DNA of 64,000 nucleotides from Cohnella rhizosphaerae (GTDB lineage: Bacteria; Bacillota; Bacilli; Paenibacillales; Paenibacillaceae). The notes under the pieces are model-generated. The model was given only the letters and a program-made list of their open reading frames with translations. It was not told where the DNA came from and did no database searches. Where the stretch lies: the NCBI RefSeq assembly GCF_029525575.1, contig NZ_JAPDIA010000003.1, positions 1,046,214-1,110,213 of the forward strand. The letters run 5' to 3'. Of this stretch, positions 49,320-59,200 are shown piece by piece. The stretch's first letter is position 1. Every line of letters starts with the position of its first letter. Both the position numbers and the translations under genes were made by a program.

Positions 49320-50099
49320 ATGGCCAAAGGCATCGACAAAGCCGCACCTGTCACGGCCGCGCAGGCCAAGACGCTGGCGTCCGCCGGCTATACCTTCGCC
49401 GCGCGCTATCTGGTGCCGCCGGCATACGGCTGGAAGCGGATGACCGCGGACGAGGCGAAGCTGATTACGGCGGCGGGCATGCAGATCGTCTCGGTGTTCG
49501 AGACGACGGCGAGCCGCGCGGCGAGCGGGGCGGACGCGGGGCGCAACGACGGGGCCGCCGCTTACGCGGAGGCGCTCGCCGTCGGGCAGCCGAAAGGCAG
49601 CGCGATCTACTTCGCGGTGGATTACGACGCGCAGCCGAAGGACTTCGACGCCATCGAAGCTTACCTGAAGGCCGCGGCCAAGCAGGTCGCGGGCTACGAT
49701 ACGGGCGTCTATGGCTCTTACGCGGTCGTCGAGGAGATGGCGAAGCGCCGCGCGTGCTCGCATTTTTGGCAGACGTACGCTTGGAGCAGGGGCAAACGCA
49801 GCGACAAAGCGAACATTTTCCAATATAAGATCGACACGAAGGTCTCGGGCATCCCGCTGGACCTGAACGAGTCCTACGGCAACGAAGGCTGGTGGGACAC
49901 GAATGCGAGCGCCAACCCCAATCCGAACCCGAATCCCAAACCAGACGAGGAGGAGAGTGCGATGAAGCCGGAAGACGCGGAGAAAATCATCAAGTTCCTG
50001 TCCGCCGCATGGTTCGCGGCGACGACGAAGGCGGACAAGGCGGAGTTCAATCGCCTGGCCAACGAGGTTCGCAAAGCGGCGGGCATGCCGACCGAGTAA
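49320..50099 (+). CDS. DUF1906 (GH25-like) lysin of the tail locus
   Basis: 259 residues. The glycoside-hydrolase-like DUF1906 (Rv2525c-like) domain spans about residues 1-200: GIDKAAPVTAAQAKTLASAGYTFAARYLVPPAYGWKRMTADEA, IYFAVDYDAQPKDFDAIEAYLKAA, GVYGSYAVVEEMAKR and WQTYAWSRGK. A PNPNPNPNPKP linker leads to a helical C-terminal piece (MKPEDAEKIIKFLSAAWFAATTKADKAEFNRL) of about 50 residues, possibly wall- or particle-binding. Next to the holin, it is the likely release enzyme. ATG follows AAAGGAG. Confidence 0.85.
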   Translation: MAKGIDKAAPVTAAQAKTLASAGYTFAARYLVPPAYGWKRMTADEAKLITAAGMQIVSVFETTASRAASGADAGRNDGAAAYAEALAVGQPKGSAIYFAVDYDAQPKDFDAIEAYLKAAAKQVAGYDTGVYGSYAVVEEMAKRRACSHFWQTYAWSRGKRSDKANIFQYKIDTKVSGIPLDLNESYGNEGWWDTNASANPNPNPNPKPDEEESAMKPEDAEKIIKFLSAAWFAATTKADKAEFNRLANEVRKAAGMPTE

Positions 50100-50166
50100 G
50101 AAGGAGTTTCCCGCCGGCCGACGAAGGTTATATCTTATTATAACTTTCCGAAGGTCGGTGGGCTGC

Positions 50167-51250
50167 ATGCCTCAAGGCAAGTACTTCAGGATCGGCTACG
50201 GCATCATTGTCGTGCTGGTGATCATCTTTTTTGGCTTCCAAGGTCAGGTTCATCTTCAACCCGCTGGTGACGGTACTCGAGGTGCTGCTCCTGCCGATGC
50301 TATTGTCCGCGATCATGTACTATTTGCTGCGGCCCGTCGTCGGCGTACTGGAAAAAAGGGGCATCAACAAGTCTACCTCGATTGCGATCGTTTATTTGGC
50401 GCTGGCTGCGTTGTTCACGTTTTTTATCATGCTGGTCGGCCCGATCATCCGCGATCAAATCGACAGTCTTATCGACAGCGTGCCGCAGCTCGTACAGCTC
50501 GCGCAGGATCAAGTGAACAAGCTGCAAGAGTACGAATGGGCGACCAAGTACTTGAACGATCCGAAGTTCGACCTGACGTCCCGCATTCCGGATTTGGTGA
50601 ACGGCGTCATTTCCAACACGGGCAATGCCTTCAACAAGATCATGGGCTGGATCTCGCAGTTCGTGCTGCTGCTCTCGACGGTTCCGTTTATCGCCTACTA
50701 TATGCTCAAGACGGGCTCTAAGGTACCGGACTATGTCGTAAAGATCGTGCCCGACAGGCACGACGACCAAGCCAAGTCGATCATGCTGGAAATGGACAGG
50801 GCGCTCAGCGCATACATACAAGGCAAAATTCTGGTAAGCATCTGCCTCGGGATCATGATGCTGACCGGCTACCTCATCATCGGACTCAAATACGCGCTGC
50901 TGCTGGCGATCGTGTTTACGTTTCTCAACGTCATCCCTTACGTCGGCGTGCTCATCGGTTCGGTGCCGAGCGTCATCGTCGCGTTCATCGATTCGCCGTG
51001 GAAGGTCGTCTGGACGATCGTCGTCATCCTCATCGCGCAGCAGATCGAAGACCGGCTGCTCTCGCCGCAGATCATGGGCAAAAAGCTCGATATCCATCCG
51101 CTCACCATCATCATCGTGCTGCTCATCGTGGGGAGTCTGTTCGGATTGCTGGGCATGTTCCTGGCCGTGCCGGGCTATGCGGTTCTCAAGGTCATCGTGA
51201 CGCATCTCTACCAGATTTATCGCCTACGAAAAATCGAAATTATCGAATGA
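50167..51250 (+). CDS. AI-2E-family (PerM-like) transporter (one frame break)
   Basis: About 361 residues, eight helices. Family marks: ASKVRFIFNPLVTVLEVLLLPMLLSAIMYYLLRPVVGVLEKRG, a central amphipathic stretch (residues 105-150), and FTFLNVIPYVGVLIGSVPSVIVAF plus HPLTIIIVLLIVGSLFGLLGMFLAVPGYAVLKV. The T6 run at 50227-50232 breaks it near residue 21; five T gives VLVIIFLASKVRF. Members export various solutes or Na+/H+; the autoinducer role holds for few. Single gene; not clearly part of the tail locus. Confidence 0.87.
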
Positions 51251-51370
51251 GCCGGCTTCGTCTCGCTCCCCCCGCATTCACCTTTTGTCCGGTCTCTTGC
51301 ATACAATGACCGCAAACAAGGCGAATGCCCTGCGCCTTTTCGGCTGCAGGCATGGGGAGGCTAGGCGGGA

Positions 51371-52202
51371 ATGCCGACGATAGCGAACTTTCCGCAGGAT
51401 CTGCTGGAAGAACATATGAACTGGCACCACGCGCATCATGTGGACGATCCGTCGCAACTGCGTCCGGGATACGGAGCGGAATTTCTTCAGTTCCACCGCG
51501 GATTTATCCGCAGGGCGCTCGATTGGTACGGCCGGCAGCACTACGATATGTCCTTGGTTGCGCCCTGGCAGCGCGTGCCCGAAGAGATACGACGGGCGCC
51601 GTGTTACGATCGGTCCGCGGAGGCGAGGATCGTCATGCAGCCGCAGTCGTTTCGGACGGCCGACGAGCTGGGACTGTTCATCGAAGGCTCGGGTCTGCAC
51701 GGCTGCATCCATGAGACGGCGGCGGATTTGTACGGGGAGCCCGACATCAACGACTTCGACGTCGCTCCGCGCAACACGGTGTTCTACAACATTCACGGCA
51801 TGATCGACGGATGGTACCGCAACTGGGAAGCGGCGGGGCGCGTCAATCAGGGCATGCTGGAATGGGGGGGGCCGGTTCGCGACGGATGCGGACGTGCGGG
51901 CGGATGCGGACGAGACGGCGGAGCTGCTCCGGTACGTGCCGGAGAGCGGTCGCTGGTGGCTGGGGCGCGTTACGGAAGGAACCTTGGCCAACGCGACCCA
52001 TTCGCTCCTCCATGTGAACTGGCTGCTTATCGGCGAAGGCGGCGTGCAGGGCGCGAAGCCGGACGTACGTTTCCTGCGCGTGTGGGATACGGATGGAGAC
52101 GGACGAAGCGAGGTGCTGTATTACAGCTTGCCCGACGGGAAGTGGCGGGAAGGCAAGCTGAGTGCCGGCAAGCTGGTCTGGCAGGAAATAAGGCGGTCGT
52201 AA
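51371..52202 (+). CDS. Compact tyrosinase-like (type-3 copper) protein (one frame break)
   Basis: About 277 residues. The first 155 carry a tyrosinase central-domain pattern. CuA: His15 and His19-23, then EFLQFHRGFIRRALDWYG (His42), matching the FLPWHRxYL motif. CuB: GLHGCIHETAADLYG (His110, His114) and NTVFYNIHGMIDGWYRNWE (His142), matching DPxFxxHHxxxDxxW. No signal peptide is seen. The C-terminal 100 residues include WDTDGDGRSEV, an FG-GAP-type calcium loop. The G8 run at 51864-51871 breaks it; seven G gives EWGGRFATDADV. Activity (phenol oxidase or other) is inference. It ends in a strong terminator. Confidence 0.7.
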
Positions 52203-52249
52203 AAAAAAGCGCAGCCCCGGAACGAGTCGGTTCCGGGGCTGCGCTTTTG
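52202..52249 (+). terminator. Terminator after tyrosinase-like gene
   Basis: AAAAGCGCAGCCCCGGAAC pairs perfectly with GTTCCGGGGCTGCGCTTTT around GAGTCG, giving one of the longest stems in the window. Confidence 0.93.
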
Positions 52250-52267
52250 TGGAGAAGAGCCGGGAGA

Positions 52268-52730
52268 GGTCCTAACGGAACGGTCTGGTCGGGCTGTGCT
52301 GCCTGCTGGCCGTAGGAAGTCCTAGCTGGAACTTTAAGCTTGGATCGCGTCGCCCCGTGGTCGGAAGAAGTCCTGATTAGGACGAACTGCTGCGACTACG
52401 CCACCCGACATCCTGAAGTAGTCTCAGTTAGGACGAACTGCTGCGACTACGCCACCCGACATTCTGCAGTAGTCCCAATTAAGACTAACTGCTTCAACTG
52501 CGCCACCTGACGGCCCGAAGAAGTACCCGCTAGAACGAATAGGCTTCATCGCGCTGCCCGATAGCCGGAAGAAGTCCTGATTAGGAAGAACTGCTGTGAT
52601 TGCGTCACCCAACATCCTGAAGTAGTCCCGATTAGGACGAACTGCTGCGACTACGCCACCCGACATCCTGAAGTAGGCCCAATTAAGACTAACTACTTCG
52701 ACTACGCCGCTTAACTGTCTGCTTCCCAGA
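52268..52730. repeat. 51-bp tandem repeat array B (about 9 units)
   Basis: Nine units with successive anchors at 52319, 52370, 52421, 52472, 52523, 52574, 52625 and 52676 (51 bp each; the first step is 50). A typical unit runs GTCCTGATTAGGACGAACTG then CTGCGACTACGCCACCCGAC and ATCCTGAAGTA. GTCCT-GATT-AGGAC is a small dyad at the unit start. Units 5 and 6 are most divergent. A minus-strand reading gives a 17-residue periodic peptide; I judge it spurious. Confidence 0.92.
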
Positions 52731-52771
52731 GCAACAACCGGGCGCGCCATTCCCGTCCCTGTCATTCCCCG

Positions 52772-53540
52772 CTACGCCAGCTGAATCAGCGCTTCGATTA
52801 CGCGGATGTAATAAGCCGTGTCCCGCGCAACGAAGTCTGCCATCCTCACCGCGACGCCGGACACGGGCACCAAATCACCGTCCGCGTCCAATTCGGCGCC
52901 ATCCGCCAATACCGTCTCCTTCTCGCCGCGCATCAGCGCAAGCAGCGCCTCCGCATCAGCCTCGTACAGGCCGGCCAGCTCCTCGCGCTGAAGCCGGAAC
53001 GCCGCAGGCCCCCCGGTCCGTCAAGTAGCCGTACACCTCGCTGACCTCGCGGTCGATGTACTTCACGCCCTGGGCGAAGCCCTCGTCTTCCTCCCGAAAC
53101 GTGCCGAGCGGCGTCAGGTCCTCGAGCGAGACGCGAAGCCCGAGCTCTTCTTCGAGCTCCCGGACCGCATCCCGAACCGTCTCTCCGGCGGACAGGTGCC
53201 CGGCCGCCGTGATGTCGAAGCGGTCGGGATTCGTATCCTTGTCCTTATTGCGCCGCTGGAAAAGGATGCGCGCCCGGCCGTCCTCGCCGCGGCGAGCGAG
53301 CCAGCAGTGGAACGTATGATGCCACAGCCCGCGCGTATGCGCTTCCGAACGCGTCGCCGTGCCGATGGGCAGGTCTTGCTCATCGTAGATGTCGAACAGC
53401 TCCTCCGATTTCCGAGCGTCGGTGATTCCCACCTCCCCGCCGTTGCTCCCGGCTCCTCCACCGCTTATGCGGCCAGCGCGATTCACTTTTTCCGCTCCGC
53501 TCATTCGGTCGGCACCGCCCGCCTGTTCCTCTCCGTTCAT
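52772..53540 (-). CDS. Nudix hydrolase, IPP-isomerase-like subgroup (one frame break)
   Basis: About 256 residues. The Nudix box is [22 protein letters not shown] (GxxxxxE with REExEEL), preceded by [35 protein letters not shown], the entry shared with YfcD-like and IPP-isomerase-like proteins. The plus-strand C6 run at 53011-53016 breaks the frame; five gives [32 protein letters not shown] and a natural end at 52772. The first 45 residues are low complexity and may not be translated. ATG overlaps the MscL stop (ATGA), so the two are coupled. Confidence 0.82.
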
Positions 53541-54029
53541 GCGCGCGCCGTTGCCTCAAGCTCGGACGTGCAGTGCGCGCAGCGCACCGCCTTGATGGGC
53601 ACGACGGACAGGCAGTACGGGCATTCCTTCGAGGTCGGCTCGGCCAGCGGCTCGTCCTTTTTTGCGGCCCTCCGTCAGCTTGTTGATGACCTTTACCACC
53701 ATGAACACGCAGAAGGCGATGATGAGGAAGTTGATGAGGATGTTGATGAATTGCCCGTACGCGATAACCGGCGCTCCGGCGGCGCGGACCGCTTCCAGCG
53801 AACTGCCTGAGGGCAGCTCTTTTCCACTTTGGTAATCCCCGATCCGCCAGTACAAATCCTTAAAATCCACGCCCCCCAGCAGCCGCCCGATCGGCGGCAT
53901 AACGATATCGTTGACGAGCGATGTCACGATTTGTCCGAACGCGCCGCCGATAATAACGCCGACCGCCAGATCGATCACGTTGCCGCGCATGGCGAACGTC
54001 TTAAACTCTCCTGCCATTTTTCTTAACAT
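53537..54029 (-). CDS. mscL: Large-conductance mechanosensitive channel MscL (one frame break)
   Basis: About 163 residues. [47 protein letters not shown] is the conserved TM1 region; TM2 is [27 protein letters not shown]. It opens under membrane tension and releases solutes on osmotic downshock. The plus-strand T6 run at 53658-53663 breaks the C-terminus; five T gives [38 protein letters not shown], the CxxC...CxxC tail seen in Bacilli MscL. ATG (MLRKMAGEF) has GGAGG 11 bases upstream. Confidence 0.95.
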
Positions 54030-54153
54030 TTCATCCAAAACCTCCATTTTTTTAAGTTGGAAAAAGTAGGATTTCCTAAAAACTTGTCGAACTGTATCAC
54101 CAAGGCATTCACATTCCATCTTCATTACATCTTCGACTGCGGGGGATCACACG

Positions 54154-55921
54154 ATGTACGATTCCGAGACGTCCTGGAAGATCGGTCTTCTGCTGTTGGC
54201 GCTGATTATCAGCATAATCGCATCCTACACCATGTTCAACTTCACTGGCAATCTCCAGCGCAAAGACAATCACTTCCGCGTATTCTGGCTTTCGGGCGGA
54301 GCTTTTGTATTCGGCATCGGGATGTGGGTCAAGCAATTTCTGACGACGCTGGCATGGGACCAGACGATCGTATTCACGTGGGCGGCCGTCGTCTCGCTGC
54401 TGTTCACGATCTTTTTCAGCTCGATGGCATTCGTCATGCTCGCTTTTCAAAATACGGTCCGATTCCGTCTGGCTGCGGGGAGCTTCATTCTGGCTTTCGC
54501 CGTCGCGTTCATGAGCTACTTCGGCGAGCTGGGCGATACGGTCTCGGAGATCCGAACGGTGACGGTCTACGTCGTGCTGGGCGTTCTGTTGCTGTTCAGC
54601 GGCATCTATGCGGCGCTTCGCCTGTCGGAATGGCCCGGAGAACGGAACAAATGGCTGGCGAGCCTGACGCTCGGCATGGCGGTATTCGTCGAAAGCCAAA
54701 TCTCCAAGCAGGCGATGCTTCTCCAATACCGGGACGGCGCCATGTACGCATCCGCGGACCGGCTGCAGGAGGATATTTATCGGCTGTCGATCATTATCGG
54801 CATCGGCATGCTGCTGATTCTGACGTCGACGCTGTTTACCTGGTATATCGACAAGCGCATGAATCATATGGATGAACGGTACAAGCTGCTCGTCGAGAAC
54901 TCGCTGGACACGATCGCCATTTTCAAAAAGGATAGATGGGTGTTCGTGAACGAAGCGGGACTACGGATGTTCGACGCGACCGAGCCGGCGGAACTGCTGG
55001 GGTCGTCCATCTTCGAGTACCTGCTGCCCGAGGACCACGACAGGGTGCGGGAGCGCATGCACAATCTCGCCATGACCGGCAACAGCGGGCCGCTCGAGCA
55101 GGAGTGGGTCACGCTCAAAGGACGGACGCTCAATACCGAGATCGTGGAGCTGATGACGTCGATCGAGAACGAGCCGGCCCTGCAGATCATCATCCGCGAC
55201 ATCTCCGAACGCAAAAAAAAACGAAGAGCTGCTGATCAATTCGGAAAAGCTGTACGTAGCGGGCCAGCTCGCGGCCGGCATCGCGCACGAGATCCGCAAC
55301 CCGCTGACCTCGCTCAAGGGCTTTCTCCAACTGCTCTCTTCCGGGAGAAAAAACAACGGCACGTATTACGACATCATGAAGTCGGAGCTCACCCGCATCG
55401 AAAATATCGTCAGCGAGATGCTCATGCTGTCCAAGCCCCAGGTGTACGAGCTGTCTTATCACGATACCCGGCACGTCATGCGCGAGACCGTCACGCTGCT
55501 CGAGACGCAGGCGATCCTCCACAGCATCCAGATCGAGAGCGACTTCGGTCCGGATCCGCTCTGGATCTACGGCGTGGAGAGCCAGATCAAACAAGTGTTC
55601 ATCAACGTCATCAAAAACGCGATCGAAGCGATGACGGACGGCGGCGCGATCCGCGTCCATATGAAGCGCGTCGACAACTCGGTGCGCATCCGCATCATGG
55701 ACGAAGGGCCTGGCATCGAGGACAGCCAGCTCGCCAAGATGGGACAGCCGTTTTACACGACGAAGGACAAAGGAACGGGGCTCGGCCTGATGGTCAGCTA
55801 CAAGATCGTGGATAACCATCAGGGCAAGATTCAGGTTTACAGCCAGCTGGGAAGCGGCACGACGTTCGAGATTTTGCTGCCGTTCCGGTATCCGGACACG
55901 ACGCCCGTCAAGACCGGTTGA
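54154..55921 (+). CDS. PAS sensor histidine kinase with degenerate MHYT-like membrane domain (one frame break)
   Basis: About 588 residues. Seven N-terminal helices (residues 8-235) resemble the MHYT sensor (SIIASYTMFNFTGNL, FWLSGGAFVFGIGMWVKQFL), but the metal-binding MHYT residues are replaced. A PAS domain follows (YKLLVENSLDTIAIFKKDRWVFVNEAGLRMF), then HisKA with QLAAGIAHEIRNPLTSLKGFLQLL and the ATPase (NVIKNAIEAM, DEGPGIE, FYTTKDKGTGLGLMVSYKIV), as in KinB/Spo0B-type sporulation kinases. The A9 run at 55213-55221 breaks the frame. No regulator is adjacent, which fits an orphan sporulation-type kinase. Confidence 0.88.
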
Positions 55922-56009
55922 AGCCCGCGCATGCGAATCGTCGTTCGAAGAGGGGGGGAATTGGGTTAAAACTAGGAGAATCCATCGATCTGAAAAGGAG
56001 GCTGCGCTC

Positions 56010-56975
56010 ATGTCCTACCGCTCGAAGGCCGTCGTCATCACGGCAAGAGGAAGAAGCACCTTTACGGAGCCCCAGGCGGCGCGCCTGGAGAGGGCCGCCG
56101 ACGTGCGGTTCCTGTACGCAGAAAAACCGATTCCGCCCGACGATCTCGTCGACATGCTGAAGGACGCGGACGTGTGCGGGCTGACGCCGCGCTCCGTGCC
56201 GTCGATCGACGGCGCTTGGCTGTCCCGCTTGCCGAAGATCAGGGGCATCGCCGTTTTCGCGACCGGCGTAGACTATATCGATACTTCCTGGCTGAAGAAG
56301 CACGGCATCGCGCTCAGCCATCTGCCCGAGTATTCCGCGGACTCGGTGGCCGAGCACGCGCTCGGCATGATGCTGACGATGTCGCGGCGCATCCATCTGA
56401 GCCAGGATCGCGTGCGCGGCCGCGTGCCGCCCGGCACGAGCGTACTCGGCTTCGAGCTGCGCGGCAAGACGCTGGGCATCGTCGGGCTCGGCCGGATCGG
56501 CTCGCGCGTGGCCGAGCTGGCCGCCGCTTTCGGGATGCGCGTGCTGGCCTGCGACCCGCGGGAGAAAAGCGCCGCGGGCGTCCGTCTGGTCGGCCTCGAC
56601 GAGCTGCTCGCTTCGAGCGACATCGTAAGCTTACATATGCCGGCGCAGTGGCAGGGCCCGGCCGCCATCGGCGAAGCGGAGCTCGCGCGCATCAAGAACG
56701 GCGCGACGCTGATCAACGTCTCGCGCTGCGCGCTGGTCGACCCCTATGCGGTCGTGCACGCGATCGAAGAGGGCCGCCTGCGCGGCTACGCGGTAGACGA
56801 CCTGTTTCCGATCGCGGACAAGGACGAACGCGCGGCGAGGCAGATCGCGGAGGGACGGCTGCTGCAGACCGGGCATACGGCCTGGTATTCGGTGGAGGTG
56901 CTGGAGCGCGGATACGAGACATGGGTGGACAACCTATGCGGGCTCGCGACCGGCGAGCCGCTGAATCTGGTGTAG
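56010..56975 (+). CDS. D-isomer-specific 2-hydroxyacid dehydrogenase-like protein
   Basis: 321 residues. NAD-binding domain GKTLGIVGLGRIGSRVAELAAAFGMRVLACDP (GxGxxG) with the catalytic substrate domain around it. The catalytic Arg lies in INVSRCALVDPYAV, where NVSRG is usual but Cys replaces Gly. The acid Glu and His are less clear: GHTAWYSVE holds a His near the expected site. It oxidises or reduces a 2-hydroxy acid, or acts on phosphoglycerate-like compounds; substrate unknown. ATG follows AAGGAGG. The frame is intact. Confidence 0.85.
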   Translation: MSYRSKAVVITARGRSTFTEPQAARLERAADVRFLYAEKPIPPDDLVDMLKDADVCGLTPRSVPSIDGAWLSRLPKIRGIAVFATGVDYIDTSWLKKHGIALSHLPEYSADSVAEHALGMMLTMSRRIHLSQDRVRGRVPPGTSVLGFELRGKTLGIVGLGRIGSRVAELAAAFGMRVLACDPREKSAAGVRLVGLDELLASSDIVSLHMPAQWQGPAAIGEAELARIKNGATLINVSRCALVDPYAVVHAIEEGRLRGYAVDDLFPIADKDERAARQIAEGRLLQTGHTAWYSVEVLERGYETWVDNLCGLATGEPLNLV

Positions 56976-56976
56976 G

Positions 56977-57045
56977 CAATCAGAAGGTTGGCAATCGGAA
57001 GATAAAGTAATCGGAAAATAAAGTAATCGGAAGTTAGGCAATTCA
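56977..57045. repeat. Short direct repeats (about 16 bp)
   Basis: AATCGGAAGATAAAGT, AATCGGAAAATAAAGT and AATCGGAAGTTAGGC follow each other. They resemble the GGAAGAGATAAAGC units at 17115-17150. Confidence 0.6.
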
Positions 57046-57149
57046 GCAGGCTGCGTAGATTAGCAGGACAAGAGCGCGGCAGCTCGATAGTTCGGCAGAT
57101 CGGGCGCAGATCGCTGCAGGGAAATCAGCTTTGAAAAGGGGGCCGGCGA

Positions 57150-58057
57150 ATGCGAGCGTCTAAGCGAGGGTCGGACGATTCGGTCGTCCTTGCGGAATCG
57201 GGGCGGCTGCCATTAGCGGGAAAGCGGCTGCTGGCCGCGCTATGGCTGGCCGTCCTGCTGTTCACGGTCGGCATGATCGCAGCCGGCTGGCCGCGATATT
57301 GGGTGTACGTCGCCGCGGAGACGACGCCGCAGGCATGGCTCGAGAGCGTGCTGCTCGTGCTGGCCGCGGCTGTGGCGGCGCTCAATGCGGTCGTAGCATC
57401 GCTCGAAAAAGAGCTCGCAGCACCGTTCGGAGAACGCGGCCGCGAAGCGGAAGTAGCGGGAGAAGCGGGGCAAGATGCCCGCGAAGCCTGGATGTCGGCG
57501 CAGGCGGCGCCTTCGGTCGGGCGGCGCGGGCGCGGCGCGCGGCAGCCGGCCGACGTACGACCGGGCGAACGCGGCGCGCGTCTATCGGCATGGATCGGCA
57601 GGCATGGCGCTTGGGGATGGACGATCACGGCCGCGGCCTTCGCCTGGCTGGCGCTCGACGAACGGTTCGCGCTGCACGAGCGGCTGAGGGACCGTTATTT
57701 GAAGCGGACGGGTATCCGGCTTGCTGCCCTGGATGGAAGCGGGCGATTGGCTCATCCCGCTCTACGCGGTATGCGGGTTGGCGGCAGTATGGGCGCTATG
57801 GCGTCTGCTTGGCAGGGGGGGCGGCCGCGCGCGCTTTTTTTATCGCGGGTCTGGTCATCTCCTTCTGCGCGGTCTCGATGGACACGATCGACATCCGCAG
57901 CCTGGGCAAGGACAGCGAGCGGCTGCTGCAGACGATCGAGGAATGCCTGGAGACGGCCGCGATGACGGCGTTCGTATCGGCGTTCCTGTCCGTGCTGACC
58001 GGCCGGCTGTCCGCGTGTTATAATAAAACTTCGATTCGGCGGGACATGCGCGATTGA
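57150..58057 (+). CDS. Hypothetical integral membrane protein (two frame breaks)
   Basis: About 301 residues. Helices: LLAALWLAVLLFTVGMIAAGW, ESVLLVLAAAVAALNAVVA, WGWTITAAAFAWLALDERFAL, WLIPLYAVCGLAAVWALWRLL and FFIAGLVISFCAVSMDT, separated by a charged Ala/Arg/Gly-rich loop (about residues 92-145). The breaks are a T2 at 57721-57722 (corrected GIRLLPWMEAGD) and the G7 run 57815-57821 (corrected LGRGAAARAFFIAG). Not recognised. WLALDERFALHERLRDRYL occurs in other hypothetical membrane proteins. It ends 27 bases before an AlkC-like gene. Confidence 0.7.
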
Positions 58058-58084
58058 TACGCCGGCTATAGGAGGAGTTTTATC

Positions 58085-59200
58085 GTGGCGGAGCCGCTTA
58101 AAAATATGTACGACGAAGCTTTTCTAAAAGAGTTCGGCGCTCGGGTGGCCCGTGCGTGGCAGCCGTTCGATACGGAGCGCTTCGTGAGCCTGTCGCTCGC
58201 GGACGGGTGGGAGGCGCTTGCGCTCAAAGGGCGTATGCGCCGCATCTCGCTGTCGCTGGGCGCCGTGCTGCCGGACGACTACGAGCGCGCGCTCGATATT
58301 TTGGAGGGGATAGCCGGCGAGTGCCGCGGCTTTCCTTATTTGTTTTTCCCGGACTTCGTAGAGGTATTCGGGTTATCCCACTGGGACAGGTCGGTGCGCG
58401 CGCTCGCGCTGTTCACGCGGTCGTCGTCCGCGGAGTTCGCCGTCCGCCCCTTCATCAAGCAAGATCCGGTAAGGATGATGGCGCAAATGCTGGCATGGAG
58501 CGCAAACCCGGACGAGCACGTGCGCAGGCTCGCCAGCGAGGGCTGCCGGCCGAGGCTGCCGTGGGCGGACGCATTGCCGGCGTTCAAGCGGGATCCGTCG
58601 CCAATTCTACCGATCCTGGAGGCGCTTAAAGCAGACCCGTCGGAGTATGTGCGGCGAAGCGTCGCCAACAACCTGAACGACATCTCCAAGGACCATCCTG
58701 GCTTGGTGATGGAGCTGGCTGCCCGCTGGCACGGGGACAATCCGCAGACGGACGCGCTGCTGCGCCATGCCTGCCGGGGATTGATCCGCGGCCGGGCCGA
58801 CGAAGACGCGATGCGCCTTTTCGGCCTGCTGCCCGCGCCGGAGGCGGTCGTGCGGACGTGGACAGTCACGCCGGAGGCGGCCGCGATCGGAGATTCCGTG
58901 ACGGTAGCCTATGCGGTGGAGCTGTCGCTGCCCGAAGCGGAGTCGCGCAAGCTCAGACTCGAGCTCGCGGTGACCTACCCGCGCAGCGCCGAGGGGAGCG
59001 GCTACCGCAAGCTGTTCAGGCTGGCGGAGCGCGAGATTGCGGGCGGCGCCGGAATCGAAGGAACGCGCAAGCTGTCCTTTAAGGATCTGTCGACCAGGCG
59101 CCACTATCCGGGTACGCACACGCTCGCGCTCGTCGTCAACGGCAAAGAGACCGCGACGACGTCCGTGGCGCTGGAGGCCGCAAAGGAGGCCGCGCCTTGA
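58085..59200 (+). CDS. DNA alkylation repair protein, AlkC-like with C-terminal beta domain
   Basis: 371 residues. Residues 1-255 are HEAT-like helical repeats of the AlkC/AlkD superfamily (MAEPLKNMYDEAFLKEFGARVARAW; HVRRLASEGCRPRLPWADALPAFKRDPSPILPILEALKADPSEYVRRSVANNLNDISKDHPGLV), with SEYVRRSVANNLNDISK as the AlkC-specific helix. These glycosylases remove 3-methyladenine-type lesions without flipping the base. Residues 260-365 form a beta-rich Ig-like domain (VRTWTVTPEAAAIGDSVTVAYAVEL), as in AlkC members where it helps hold DNA. GTG start after AGGAGGAG. Coupled to the next gene by TTGA. Confidence 0.9.
   Translation: MAEPLKNMYDEAFLKEFGARVARAWQPFDTERFVSLSLADGWEALALKGRMRRISLSLGAVLPDDYERALDILEGIAGECRGFPYLFFPDFVEVFGLSHWDRSVRALALFTRSSSAEFAVRPFIKQDPVRMMAQMLAWSANPDEHVRRLASEGCRPRLPWADALPAFKRDPSPILPILEALKADPSEYVRRSVANNLNDISKDHPGLVMELAARWHGDNPQTDALLRHACRGLIRGRADEDAMRLFGLLPAPEAVVRTWTVTPEAAAIGDSVTVAYAVELSLPEAESRKLRLELAVTYPRSAEGSGYRKLFRLAEREIAGGAGIEGTRKLSFKDLSTRRHYPGTHTLALVVNGKETATTSVALEAAKEAAP

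Noticed and set aside
52424..52765. A 113-codon minus-strand frame with 17-residue repeats in array B
   Set aside because: It is a by-product of the 51-bp repeat period, has no ribosome site, and runs into the end of the Nudix gene region.
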